This document shows positions 1-9,100 of a stretch of 38,069 nucleotides of DNA, piece by piece. Source of the stretch: Dyella_B sp035277725 (GTDB lineage: Bacteria; Pseudomonadota; Gammaproteobacteria; Xanthomonadales; Rhodanobacteraceae); the NCBI RefSeq assembly GCF_035277725.1, contig NZ_DATEJY010000114.1, positions 1-38,069 of the forward strand, written 5' to 3'. How positions within the stretch are numbered: the first letter of the stretch is position 1; every line of letters begins with the position of its first letter. The translations under genes and the position numbers were made by a program. The notes under the pieces are model-generated. The model saw only the letters and a list, made by a program, of their open reading frames with translations, had not been told where the DNA came from and did not search any database.

Positions 1-127
1 CCAGTGTCGATGAGGTGTGCAAGTGGGCTAGAGGGCTTTATCTACGCCGCAAGGTTGGCCCTTAAGGCTGGGAGCGAGCTTCCTCTAAGCCATGTGACGG
101 TAGCTGGCCGCCACAAAAACAAGATAC

Positions 128-190
128 AAGGCTGGGATGAAGTCCCAGCATCGATAGGCATGGCGATGCCGGGATTTCATCCCAGCCTAC
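128..190. repeat. REP pair (GTAG-type palindromes, inverted)
   Basis: Two inverted copies of a short palindrome (core GCTGGGAT..ATCCCAGC with a 3-base loop) at about 128-149 and 168-190. The right copy ends in CTAC, the complement of the GTAG tetranucleotide that marks this REP class; the left copy has lost GTAG. The pair ends 7 bases after the stop codon of the minus-strand gene at 198-554. Confidence 0.85.
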
Positions 191-197
191 ATGCCCG

Positions 198-554
198 CTA
201 TTTGACGACATTCGCCTGGCTGTAGCCCATGTATAGCCCGATCTTGTCGCCCGCTTTCAAATTCACCATGGATGCCGGCGGAAAATGCACGCGAAGCGCC
301 ATGCCTTCCGCCGTCACATCGACGATGCCGGTCTTGGGATCGGCATGTGTCACCGTCGCCGGCATGTTGTGCATGCCGTGCATGTTGACCATGTCATTCG
401 TCTTGGCCGTGTGCGCCATGCCGACGCCGGCATCCTGCCCTTGACCAGATGCCGAACCGGGCGGTGGCTGATCTTGCGCCGCCGCGGCTGCCATGCCTCC
501 CAGCAGCGCCATGCTCAACAAGCAAGCAGAAAGGCGGATCGAACTCACATGCAT
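198..554 (-). CDS. small exported Met/His-rich protein, possibly CusF-like
   Basis: A 118-residue protein of unknown function. Residues 1-26 form a clear signal peptide (short basic start, hydrophobic run, AAAAAQ cleavage region), so it is probably periplasmic. A Pro/Gly/Gln-rich linker follows, then a Met/His-rich patch (NMHGMHNMP, about residues 56-64) and a C-terminal part that looks all-beta (VDVTAEGMALRVHF, NLKAGDKIGLYM). Size, export, Met/His content and the LKAGDK turn resemble CusF-type copper/silver chaperones, but this is inference; no metal efflux genes lie next to it. The start at 554 is supported by a good ribosome binding site, GGAAGGAG, at 562-569. It is divergent from the hydrolase gene at 692. 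Confidence 0.75.
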   Translation of the reverse strand: MHVSSIRLSACLLSMALLGGMAAAAAQDQPPPGSASGQGQDAGVGMAHTAKTNDMVNMHGMHNMPATVTHADPKTGIVDVTAEGMALRVHFPPASMVNLKAGDKIGLYMGYSQANVVK

Positions 555-691
555 GATGCTTTCTCCTTCCGACGACTACCTGGCCTTGCCATTATCCGAA
601 CACGAACGTTCAGGGAAGCTGAAATTGGGGTGTCGCGCCATGGCTTGAGCGCAAGCGCCGTATAGTTGGCCTTTCGACTGTAACGTCCATC

Positions 692-1615
692 ATGACTTCC
701 CACGGCATTCATACCATCGACACCGGTTTTGTGCGGCCCACGTTCGACGCGGCCTATTTGCTGGTTCACAACGGACATGGCGCCTTTGTCGACTGCGGCA
801 CCAATCACTCCGTGCCGCGTCTGTTGGGCGCGCTTGCCGCGGCTGAACTGGATGCCTCGAACGTCGAGTGGCTCATTCTTACCCACGTGCATCTCGATCA
901 CGCGGGCGGCGCAGGCGAACTGATGGCGCGCTTGCCGAATGCCAGGTTGGTGGTGCACCCGCGCGGCGCGCGGCATATGGCCGATCCGTCGCAGCTGTGG
1001 GCCGGTGCGATGGCGGTGTATGGCGAGGAAGTCATGGAGCAAGCGTACGGGCGACTCCGTCCGGTGCCGGCGGAGCGCATCGTGGAAGCGCCGGATGGGC
1101 ATATCGTGGATTTGCGTGGTCGCCTGTTGCGCTGCCTGGATACACCGGGACATGCCAAGCATCACCTGGCGATTTACGACGAGCAGGCCAACGTGTGTTT
1201 TACCGGCGATACGTTTGGCCTCTCCTATCGCGAATTCGACACCTCGCAAGGTCCGTTCATTCTGCCCACCACCACGCCGGTGCAGTTCGATCCGGATGCC
1301 TTGCATGCATCGATCGATCGGCTAGTGGCGTTGAAGCCCGCGGCGATGTATCTCACGCATTTTGGTCGTGTCGAGCAGGTCGAACGGCTTGCCGGCGCGT
1401 TGCACGCGATGATCGATGCGATGGTGGCGATTGCGCGCAATGCGAAGGATTCCACCGATCGGCATGCACGGTTGGTGCATGAGTTGACGCAGCTTTATGC
1501 GGCGCGTACGGCGGAACATGGCTGGCATGGCGATCGTGAGACGCTGGTGCATTGGCTGGGAACGGATATCGAGCTCAATGCGCAGGGTTTGGGCGTGTGG
1601 CTGGATCGTGCCTAG
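692..1615 (+). CDS. MBL-fold metallo-hydrolase
   Basis: A 307-residue metallo-beta-lactamase-fold protein, cytoplasmic (no signal peptide). The metal-binding signature HVHLDHAGG lies at about residues 71-79; further ligand candidates are the His in DTPGHAKHH (about 153) and the Asp in FTGDTFG (about 173), with a last His in YLTHFG (about 230). This is the full HxHxDH, H, D, H set of a dinuclear metal hydrolase. The substrate cannot be told from sequence; glyoxalase II-like thioester hydrolases and lactonases share this layout, and the alpha-helical C-terminal tail (about 235-307) is like that of several uncharacterised members. The start was chosen at ATG 692 because similarity-like sequence begins at once. 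The stop codon TAG at 1613-1615 falls inside the terminal repeat of a palindromic element. Confidence 0.9.
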   Translation: MTSHGIHTIDTGFVRPTFDAAYLLVHNGHGAFVDCGTNHSVPRLLGALAAAELDASNVEWLILTHVHLDHAGGAGELMARLPNARLVVHPRGARHMADPSQLWAGAMAVYGEEVMEQAYGRLRPVPAERIVEAPDGHIVDLRGRLLRCLDTPGHAKHHLAIYDEQANVCFTGDTFGLSYREFDTSQGPFILPTTTPVQFDPDALHASIDRLVALKPAAMYLTHFGRVEQVERLAGALHAMIDAMVAIARNAKDSTDRHARLVHELTQLYAARTAEHGWHGDRETLVHWLGTDIELNAQGLGVWLDRA

Positions 1616-1779
1616 GAGCCTGTCGGGCTTTGGTGGTCGAGGCGAAAATTCGCCTGCGCGAGGATCAAATGTCGACGAATCGCCGCCCTGTGCTGGTTGC
1701 ACAGGGCAAGATTCGGCGGTATTTGAGACCGCGTCAGGCGGATTTGCAGCCCGGCCAACCAAAGTCCGACAGGCTCCTA
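1613..1779. mobile_element. MITE-like palindromic element, 167 bp
   Basis: Terminal inverted repeats of 21 bases at 1613-1633 and 1759-1779 differ at one position. The rest of the element is also an imperfect inverted repeat, with a central hairpin CCCTGTGC / GCACAGGG. It encodes no protein. The first three bases of the left repeat are the TAG stop codon of the preceding hydrolase gene. Non-autonomous element is an inference; no matching transposase is in the window. Confidence 0.75.
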
Positions 1780-1789
1780 ACCCCGTGAC

Positions 1790-1872
1790 GTAGGTTGGGG
1801 GGCGAACCCCAACATTCGGATCCATGCAGGCATGGCATTGTTGGGGTTCGGCTGCGCCTCACCCCAACCTAC
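1790..1872. repeat. REP-like pair, second sequence class
   Basis: An inverted pair that starts with GTAGGTTGGGG and ends with CCCCAACCTAC. It keeps the GTAG flank but has a different stem (GTTGGGG..CCCCAAC) from the main REP family of the window. It ends 2 bases after the stop codon of the minus-strand gene at 1875-2225. Confidence 0.75.
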
Positions 1873-1874
1873 GC

Positions 1875-2225
1875 TCAGGCCAGCCTCGTGCCATTCGGCA
1901 CCGGGCGCTCGATGCTGGTGATCACCACACCTTGTTCGGCGTGGAAACCGGTCAGCAGAAATTGTGAACGAAATGGCCCGATCTGCTTTTCCGGAAAATT
2001 GATCACGCCCACGATCTGCCGGCCGACCAGTGTTTCCGGCGTGTAAAGCGCAGCGATTTGCGCACTGGTTTTGCGTTCGCCGTAAGGGCCGAAATCCGCC
2101 CACACTTTCAGCGCTGGTTTGCGTGCCTCAGGAAAAGGTTCGACGCGGGTGATCGTGCCCGCCACGATCAGCACTTTTTCGAAATCTGCCCAGCTGATTT
2201 CCTGCGTGGTCGTTTGCTCGCTCAT
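1875..2225 (-). CDS. csaA: CsaA-like tRNA-binding-domain protein
   Basis: About 116 residues, starting MSEQTTTQEISWADFEKV. The protein is a single OB-fold tRNA-binding domain of the CsaA/MetRS-C/EMAP type: VLIVAGTITRVEPFPEARKPALKV, then KTSAQIAALYTPETLVGRQIVGVINFPEKQIGPFRSQFLLTG, ending IERPVPNGTRLA. CsaA dimers bind tRNA and have been proposed as export-related chaperones. An upstream in-frame start (2267) would add 14 residues from inside the neighbouring gene; 2225 is preferred because its ATG overlaps the stop of the upstream flavoprotein gene by 4 bases (ATGA), the usual sign of translational coupling. Function in this organism is inferred from the fold only. Confidence 0.88.
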   Translation of the reverse strand: MSEQTTTQEISWADFEKVLIVAGTITRVEPFPEARKPALKVWADFGPYGERKTSAQIAALYTPETLVGRQIVGVINFPEKQIGPFRSQFLLTGFHAEQGVVITSIERPVPNGTRLA

Positions 2226-3511
2226 CCTTCCAGACTCGTCTTGAACCAATCGTTGAATTCCTGCCACCAGTAGCTGGTTTGCGCTGCCAGTAAACCAAAG
2301 GGTTTATAAGCATGCGCAAGTCCGTAGTCGGCAAACTGCTTCCAGTCTTCGCTGCCCTCGGCGACGGCCGCAGCCAGCAATTCACCGGCGGCGCAAGTGG
2401 GAGCCAGGCCATGCCCACCGAATGCCTGCGCCCACCATAAGCCTTGGCCATCGGTGCCGATCTGCGGCATCTGGTGACGCGCATAACTCATCAAGCCAGA
2501 CCAGGCGTAGTCGATGCGAATGCCTTTCAACGCAGGAAACACGCGCAGCAGGTCGCGCGTCAGCACACGCTGCACGGCGGAAGCGGAGCGGTTGCGGATC
2601 GATATCCGGCCGCCCCATAGCAATCGCGTATCGCGCAGGGGGCGGTAGTAGTCGAAAGCAAAGCGGGAGTCATAAATGGCGGCACGTGTTTGCAGGCATT
2701 CGTCCAGCCTGTCGCCCAAGGGCTCGGTCACCATCACGTAGGTGGCGATCGGCAACACGGCCCGGTCGATCGGCCGATGCAAACCGGCGAGGTAGCCACC
2801 GCAGGCAAGTATCACGTGTTCCGCCTGCAATTCGCCTTGCGGCGTACTGATCTGCCAACGGCCACCTTCGCGGCGCAGGCGCCAGACGTCGCTGTTTTCG
2901 TGTATGCGCACGCCCTGCCCGGCTGCCGCCGCAGCAAGACCGATGGCGTAATTCAGCGGATGCAGATGCAGGGCATTGCGTTCGTAAAGCCCGTCGTAAT
3001 AGCGCTCGCTGCGCACGATTTCGCGCAGTTCCTCCTGCGGCAACCACTCCCAGTGCACACCATAGTGCTCGGCCAATAAACGCTGCCGTTTGCGCAGCAC
3101 GTTGGGATCGCGAAACCAGTTGGCCCAGATCACGCCCGCATCAACCATGTCGCAAGCGATGGCATAGCGGGTGACGCGTTCGCGTATGCGCTGAACTGCG
3201 GCGGTGGTGAGATCAAAGATGCGCTTGGCACGCTCTGCACCCAACTGCTGGTGCAACGCCTCCTCGCCCAGCGAATAACCGCCGAATACAAAACCGCCGT
3301 TGCGGCCCGATGCACCGAAACCGACCTGCTCGCGCTCCAGCACTACCACATCGCGCACGCCGCGCTCGGCCAGTCCAAGCGCGGTATTCAGCCCGGCAAA
3401 ACCGCCGCCGATGATCGCCACACGCGTTTCTGCGCGCCCCTGCAGCGGCGCATAAGGCTCATACGGCATGGCCGTGGCGCGGTAATAGGACGGCACCGGA
3501 GATTGCTTCAT
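2222..3511 (-). CDS. FAD-dependent oxidoreductase (DAO/PuuB-like)
   Basis: A 429-residue flavoprotein of the D-amino-acid oxidase superfamily. The ADP-binding Rossmann motif VAIIGGGFAGLNTALGLAERG lies near residues 31-51, followed by a flavin-contact region GFGASGRNGGFVFGGYS, typical of the PuuB/OrdL group (gamma-glutamylputrescine oxidase and related amine oxidases). A C-terminal GGHGLAPTCAAGELLA segment closes the FAD site. The likely reaction is oxidative deamination of an amino group, with hydrogen peroxide formed; the substrate is not deducible and no other putrescine genes are nearby. A longer reading frame to 3616 exists but its first residues are translated REP repeat, so the start at 3511 (MKQSPVPSYYRATA) is chosen. 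It overlaps the CsaA-like gene by 4 bases. Confidence 0.9.
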   Translation of the reverse strand: MKQSPVPSYYRATAMPYEPYAPLQGRAETRVAIIGGGFAGLNTALGLAERGVRDVVVLEREQVGFGASGRNGGFVFGGYSLGEEALHQQLGAERAKRIFDLTTAAVQRIRERVTRYAIACDMVDAGVIWANWFRDPNVLRKRQRLLAEHYGVHWEWLPQEELREIVRSERYYDGLYERNALHLHPLNYAIGLAAAAAGQGVRIHENSDVWRLRREGGRWQISTPQGELQAEHVILACGGYLAGLHRPIDRAVLPIATYVMVTEPLGDRLDECLQTRAAIYDSRFAFDYYRPLRDTRLLWGGRISIRNRSASAVQRVLTRDLLRVFPALKGIRIDYAWSGLMSYARHQMPQIGTDGQGLWWAQAFGGHGLAPTCAAGELLAAAVAEGSEDWKQFADYGLAHAYKPFGLLAAQTSYWWQEFNDWFKTSLEG

Positions 3512-3562
3512 GAAGGTAAGCCGGGCGGTAACCCGCGGAGGATAACGCAGTTTGGCCTGTAT

Positions 3563-3626
3563 GTAGGCTGGGATGAAATCCCAGCATCCGGCACAAACAA
3601 AATGCTGGGATTTCATCCCAGCCTAC
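3563..3626. repeat. REP pair (GTAG-type)
   Basis: Two near-perfect inverted copies at 3563-3585 and 3604-3626: GTAG, then GCTGGGAT-GAA-ATCCCAGC, with an 18-base spacer. It lies 6 bases after the stop codon of pbpC and upstream of the flavoprotein gene, so it separates the two minus-strand transcription units. Confidence 0.92.
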
Positions 3627-3632
3627 GTAACG

Positions 3633-6044
3633 CTATTCAACCAGCGTAACATCCAGGATGCGCTGATCGGCCTGCCCATGATCGTCCACCACGCGCACGG
3701 TGTAGCGCCCTGCTCCATGCGGCTGCCAATACAGTGGCTCGCCGGGTGTGCTGCGGCCGACGTAGGCATCGTCGACGAACCAGTACAGACCGCGTACGTC
3801 CGCATCATTGGTGGCGGTAAACGGAATACGCTCGTCGGCAAGCTGTTTGAGGCGCAAGGTATAGGTGCTGCTGCGCAAGGGTGAGGTGATGCTGGGTGGC
3901 AAACCGCTCACGCGTTCGTTGCCGTTGCAATCCGGATTTACCGGCGGGCGGCGGCGTGGCATGCCGGCTTGCTCGAACACGCGCTGCAGGTCGGAAGGCC
4001 AGAATTCGTAGACCTCGACATGCGTGCGCTTGCCATCGAACGGAGGACAGGCCGGCTTGCCGGTCGCATCGTCCATCACCACGGGGCGATAGATGGTGTC
4101 GACACGGATCGGCGATTTGCCGGGAATAAACCAGGTCATGCCGGTTTGCGGACACCATTCCGTCGGCAGGTTGCCGCTGGCCAGGCAGACCTGTACGCGC
4201 TTGAGGTTGGCCGGCATGGCGCGGATCGGTTCGTTCAGTGGCACGTGTTCGGCACGCAATGCATCGATGATCTGGAAGAACAACGGCGCCGCGGCTTCCA
4301 CGCCGACGAACGCGGGATTGCCGCTGCCGTCGAAATTTCCGATCCATACCACCAGCACATAGGGGCCGAAGCTGCCGGCCGTCCATGCATCGCGAAAGGC
4401 CCACGAGGTGCCGGTTTTCCAGGACACCGGCATGCGCAATCCTTGCGAACCGATCACCTCGTCCGGACGCGGATTCTGGCGCAGGATATCCGTTACCAGG
4501 TAGCTGGCTTCATCGCTGAGCAGCCGCGTACCTTCCTGTTGCGGATCATCGATGCGCAGGCGCAAGGGGCGCAGCATGCCGCGATTGGCGAGCATGGCGT
4601 AAAGGCCGGCAAGTTCCTGCATGCTGACTTCGCCGCCGCCAAGCACCAGCGACAGGCCGTAATGCTGCTCGCTGGCCATGCGGTTGACGCCTGCCTGCTG
4701 CAGGAAATCATAGAGCGTGGGCTCGTGCAGTTGCGAAGCGACCCACACGGCGGGAATGTTGCGGCTGCGGATCAACGCTTGCGTAGCCGTAATGGGCCCA
4801 AGGAAATTGCCGTCGAAGTTTTCCGGCGTGTAAGGACCGAATGACGTCGGCACATCGCGCAGCACGGTTTGCGGATGCAGTACGCCTTGATCGAAACCCA
4901 GCGCATAGATGAAGGGTTTCAGCGTGGAACCCGGCGAGCGTTTCGCCAAGCTGCCGTTGACCTGGCCTTGGATGGCGGCATTGCGATAATCCGCCGAACC
5001 GACCATGGCCTTGATGCCCATGTCGCGCGTATCCACCAGGATCGCCGCGGCATTGGTGATGCCACTGGATGCCTTGCGCTGTACGTACAGCGCGATTTGC
5101 CGTTCCAGAATGCGTTGCAGATCGAGGTCCAGCGTGCTGGTGACCACCGCGCTGCGCGTGTTGTCGTTCAACTGTTGCGCGGCCAAGATCTGGTCGACGG
5201 CATGCGGTGCTTCAAACGGCAGACGACTGCGCGGACGAAGTGCAAGCGGTAGTGCGAACAGCGGTTTCAAGCTGGCGTCTTGCGGGTGCTTGGGCAGCCA
5301 TGCCTGGTACAGGCGATTACGTGCATCCGCCAAGCCGTTGCTGATCAACGTATTGTTTGCACCCTCTCCGGTAAGCAAACGGCGCGAAGGGTTTTGTGGA
5401 ATGACGGCCAGCGTCAAGGTTTCCGGCAAGGTGAGTTGGCTGGCCGGCTTGCCGAAATACACCAGGCTGGCGGTGGCTACACCCTGCACATTGGCGCCAT
5501 AAGGCGCGAAGTTGAGATACGCCTCGAGAATGTCGTGCTTGGAATAAAACAGCTCCAGTTGCACGGCGCGTGCGATCTGGCGCAGCTTGCCCAGCGGCGT
5601 GCGCGTGTTGAGTTTCCACAGCAGGCGTGCCAATTGCATCGTGACGGTAGAGCCGCCTTGTGGCGAGCCGCGCCGCACATAGGTGATCCAGGCGCCACGC
5701 AGCAGTCCGTAGGGATTGAAGCCCGCGTGCCAGGCGTACCAGCGGTCCTCGTGCAAGAGCACGCCGTCGACCAGTTGTGGGGAAATGTCTTTCAGCGGAA
5801 CCCACAGGCGATATTGCTGGTCGCTGGCGAGCGTCAGGCGCAGCAAGTGGCCTTTGCTGTCGTAGACGGCCGTGGAGGACGGTTGCCAGCTGCGCAAGGA
5901 CGGATGCGGCCACAGGCGGCAGCCGATCAGCACGGCCCATACAAGTGCGGCGGCGACGAGCCAGTTCTGCCAGCGCACGATCCAGTGGCCCATGATGCGC
6001 AGGAGTTTCATGAACATCTGCATGCGTACCAATACACCCAACAT
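3633..6044 (-). CDS. pbpC: penicillin-binding protein 1C
   Basis: An 803-residue bifunctional class A penicillin-binding protein. A membrane anchor lies at about residues 26-42. The glycosyltransferase domain follows, with the catalytic Glu in LLHEDRWYAWH (about residue 99) and the GGSTVTMQLAR motif (130-140). The transpeptidase domain has the active-site STLKP (about 371-375), SRN (about 425) and KTG (about 543). The C-terminal region after about 690 matches the extra beta domain that marks PBP1C (Cys and Trp-rich, VNPDCNGNERVSGLPPSITSPL). It polymerises and cross-links peptidoglycan on the periplasmic side. It lies just downstream of the alpha-2-macroglobulin gene, the conserved pairing thought to link wall repair with protease trapping after envelope damage. 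Other starts at 6023 and 6011 are possible; the ribosome binding site does not decide. Confidence 0.95.
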   Translation of the reverse strand: MLGVLVRMQMFMKLLRIMGHWIVRWQNWLVAAALVWAVLIGCRLWPHPSLRSWQPSSTAVYDSKGHLLRLTLASDQQYRLWVPLKDISPQLVDGVLLHEDRWYAWHAGFNPYGLLRGAWITYVRRGSPQGGSTVTMQLARLLWKLNTRTPLGKLRQIARAVQLELFYSKHDILEAYLNFAPYGANVQGVATASLVYFGKPASQLTLPETLTLAVIPQNPSRRLLTGEGANNTLISNGLADARNRLYQAWLPKHPQDASLKPLFALPLALRPRSRLPFEAPHAVDQILAAQQLNDNTRSAVVTSTLDLDLQRILERQIALYVQRKASSGITNAAAILVDTRDMGIKAMVGSADYRNAAIQGQVNGSLAKRSPGSTLKPFIYALGFDQGVLHPQTVLRDVPTSFGPYTPENFDGNFLGPITATQALIRSRNIPAVWVASQLHEPTLYDFLQQAGVNRMASEQHYGLSLVLGGGEVSMQELAGLYAMLANRGMLRPLRLRIDDPQQEGTRLLSDEASYLVTDILRQNPRPDEVIGSQGLRMPVSWKTGTSWAFRDAWTAGSFGPYVLVVWIGNFDGSGNPAFVGVEAAAPLFFQIIDALRAEHVPLNEPIRAMPANLKRVQVCLASGNLPTEWCPQTGMTWFIPGKSPIRVDTIYRPVVMDDATGKPACPPFDGKRTHVEVYEFWPSDLQRVFEQAGMPRRRPPVNPDCNGNERVSGLPPSITSPLRSSTYTLRLKQLADERIPFTATNDADVRGLYWFVDDAYVGRSTPGEPLYWQPHGAGRYTVRVVDDHGQADQRILDVTLVE

Positions 6045-6057
6045 CTGCCTCAGATGC

Positions 6058-6122
6058 GTAGGCTGGGATGCAATCCCAGCTTTCCAGCGAACTCCTGATG
6101 CTGGGATTGCATCCCAGCCTAC
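6058..6122. repeat. REP pair, GCA-loop variant
   Basis: Inverted copies at 6058-6080 and 6100-6122 with GTAG/CTAC flanks. Both copies have loop GCA (or TGC) instead of GAA/TTC, a matched change in the two arms. It sits between the alpha-2-macroglobulin and pbpC genes, 36 bases after the stop of the former. Confidence 0.9.
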
Positions 6123-6158
6123 AAGAACCCTCGCCCGACTGGGCGAGGGTGCATTGGA

Positions 6159-9100
6159 TCAGGGTTTCTCCATCACCTTCAGCGACTTCCCGCCTGCCGA
6201 GCGTGCCTGCAAGGTGCGCTCGTACATCGACTCCGCATACGCCGGCGGCACTACGAACGTACCTGCGTTGGTAGCACGGATGCGATAGACAAACTCGCGT
6301 ACATCCGGCGTGGCTTCGCCGTAGATCACCACGCGATCTTCGCGAATGTCCGCGTACTCCGGCTGCCAGGTCGACTGCGACAGACCGATCGGCGAGCGCC
6401 AGGCCGGCGGTGCACTGGTGTTGCTGTCCTGGCTGTTGCCATCGCTGGAGTTATCGTTGGCGGAACTATCGCTGTTCTGCGCAGCGTCCACGGCCGGCGG
6501 CGGTTCGATCACTGGCTCGAAACCGCCTGGCAGCAGGTCCACGATGGCGACGTCGCCCACGGCGTCGCTGCCGGTGGCTCGGATCTTTACGTGCACATCG
6601 ATCTCTTCGCCAAGGTTGACCGTGTCGAGCGGCTTGCCTTGTGCATCGGTGTACTCGCGAATGATTTCCAGGCCATTGGCGATCGCCTTGTCCGGCTGCA
6701 CGCGGTCGTAGCCGCTCTGGCTGGCGATGCGCCACGCCGGCAGTTCGCTCTGGTTGACGAAGCGCAGCTTGGTGGCCGCGGCATCCCAGCTGCCTGCCTG
6801 CAACAGGTTGCCCTGGATGCTGGAGATCAGTTTTGCACTGCCGTCGGCATGCACCTCCTGGATGCTCAGCTTGTCCAGTTCGCCGCCGGTCTGGCCGGCA
6901 TAGCTATCGAGCGCCAGGATCGTCATTGAGGAAGATAGCGTGTTGTAGTAATCGTGCGCGAGCGGCCAGGCGATGTTCTCGAACACGCGCGCCGGCAGGG
7001 CCTTGGCGCGTTCGGGGAAATGCTTGGACAGCAGGTACAGCACGCTCGCGTCGCGCACCAGCGGGTCGTAGTAGTAGCCGTAGCTGTAGGCCTCGTCGGA
7101 CTTGGAACGGGCCAGCACTTGCTCGGGGCCGGCCATGAGGCGGTTGGCTTCGTCGTCCTGCTTGAGCAGCTTGTACGACGCGGCCAGCCATGCCGCGGCA
7201 AGGTCGTTCTTCCACACTTTGGGATACGCCTCCTGCAGCCGCCTCTGGATCGAAGCGAGCGCGTTGGTGGTGACGTTGCCCTGGCGCGTCAGCAGGTACG
7301 CCGCGTAAGCGCGCTGGCGCAATAGATCCAACGAATCCATGCCATCGTTGGCGGCCAACTGCTGCAAGTACTTGTTGCCGGCATCGAGCATGTCCTGCGG
7401 CACGGCGGAGCCACGGTCGCGCGCTTCCAGCAGGAAGTTCATGGCGTAGTCGGAAACAAAGGGCTGCGCATCTGGCGTCGCCGACCACAGGCCGAAACCG
7501 CCCGCGCTGTTCTGGCGTGAGTGCAGCACATCCACCAGTTTGCCGAGTGCTTCCTGGTTGCTGATCTTCTTGGCATCTTCGCCGCCGAAGGCCGGCTGCA
7601 AGGCATGCGCGAACACCGGTACCTGCGGCCACTTGCTGACGATCAGGCGCGGCATGGCCATGCTCACCACCTGCTCGCTGCAGTAGTGCTGATAGTTGAC
7701 CAGGTAGCTGGTGATGCCCTGGGCAAGCACGATCGGTAGCGGCGAGAACGCCGCATCGCGCGCTGCATAGGCGTCGTACATCTGCCGCAAGGGCGACACT
7801 TCCGCCTGGCTGCGCGTGAACACCTGGCCGAGGTCGACCTGGGTGCGATACGCCGCTGCCGGCCGCACCGAGACATCCACGGCCTGATGCGCCAACTTGC
7901 CGTTATACGCTGCCGTAAAGGCGAGATGGCCAGAGCCGAGCTTGTCCATTGCCTTGACGCGGAACTTCACCACGCCTTCGTGCATTTCCGCGAGGTTGAT
8001 GGTCTGCGTCGCCGCGCCAACCACCTGCAGTTGCGGGCCGGTCTGCAGGCTCACCGCCACCGGCACTTGCTTGCCGCCGAGACCGGCAAGGTTGTTGGCA
8101 ACACCGACGCTCACTTCCACTTCATCGCCCGGCGCCAACGTCGTCGGCACGTTGGGCGAGAGCACGAAATCGCCACGCACAGTGGTCGCGCCTTCGAACG
8201 TACCCACGCGATCCGGCGACACGGCCACCGCCATCACCCGCAGCTTGCCGTTGAAGTAATCGGGCACGGTATAGGTGAAGTCTTTGTCGCCATCGACGTC
8301 GACGATGCCCGACCAATACACCACCGGTTTATCACGCTTGCGCTTGAACGGATTGAGCTGTCGGCTGATCGCCGCATCCGCATCGCCGCCCGGCGCTGCC
8401 GCCAAGGCCATCAGTTTTTCGAAATCCGGCAGGATCAGATCGAGGATCTGCGAGGTCTGCACCTCCAGCATCTTCTTGCGGAAGAAGAACTTCAGCGGAT
8501 CACCCAGCTTGTAGCGCGCCACCTGCAGAATGCCTTCGTCCACCGCAAACACCACGGCCTTGGCCGGATGATCGGCGTGCAAATGGAAGGTGACGTTGTC
8601 GCCGGGTTTCACCAGCGCGGGCGAGTCCACCTTGACCGCATCGCGACGCGCATCCAGGTTGACCGAGAACGGCACCACGCCGTAGCTCAGCGGACTCATG
8701 AAGATTTCATCCGACGACGGATCGCGGATGAACTGCACGTTGATGTAGCCGTTGCCTTCGAAGTCCTTCGGGATGGTGATCTGCTGCACCGAACTGGTGG
8801 TGTCGGCATGGAACCATGCATGCGCGTAGACCTGGTCGCGCTCGATGGTGATCAGGCCGCTGCCGACGTACGGCGCATGCACGGAAATGCTGACGGTGTC
8901 GCCGGGGTTGTAGTCGGCTTTGTCCAGCGTGAGCTGCAGTTCCGCATTGCGATCGAGCGAGCGCGACACGTTGGCATCGCCAGCCACGGAATAGCTCACG
9001 CGGTTGACTTCCACGCGATCGCTGCCACGCAGGATGACCAGCGCGTAATTGCCCGGCTTATCGGTGGGCAGGGTGTAATCCATGCCACCGGCCGCAAGGC

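Noticed and set aside
1..127. A short frame in the first 65 bases (SVDEVCKWARGLYLRRKVGP then stop), which could be the tail of a gene cut by the window edge
   Set aside because: Only 20 residues remain and no family can be recognised; the rest to 127 has no coding signal.
3512..3616. N-terminal extension of the flavoprotein frame
   Set aside because: Its residues are a translation of a REP copy, which occurs in other intergenic places; the real start is 3511.
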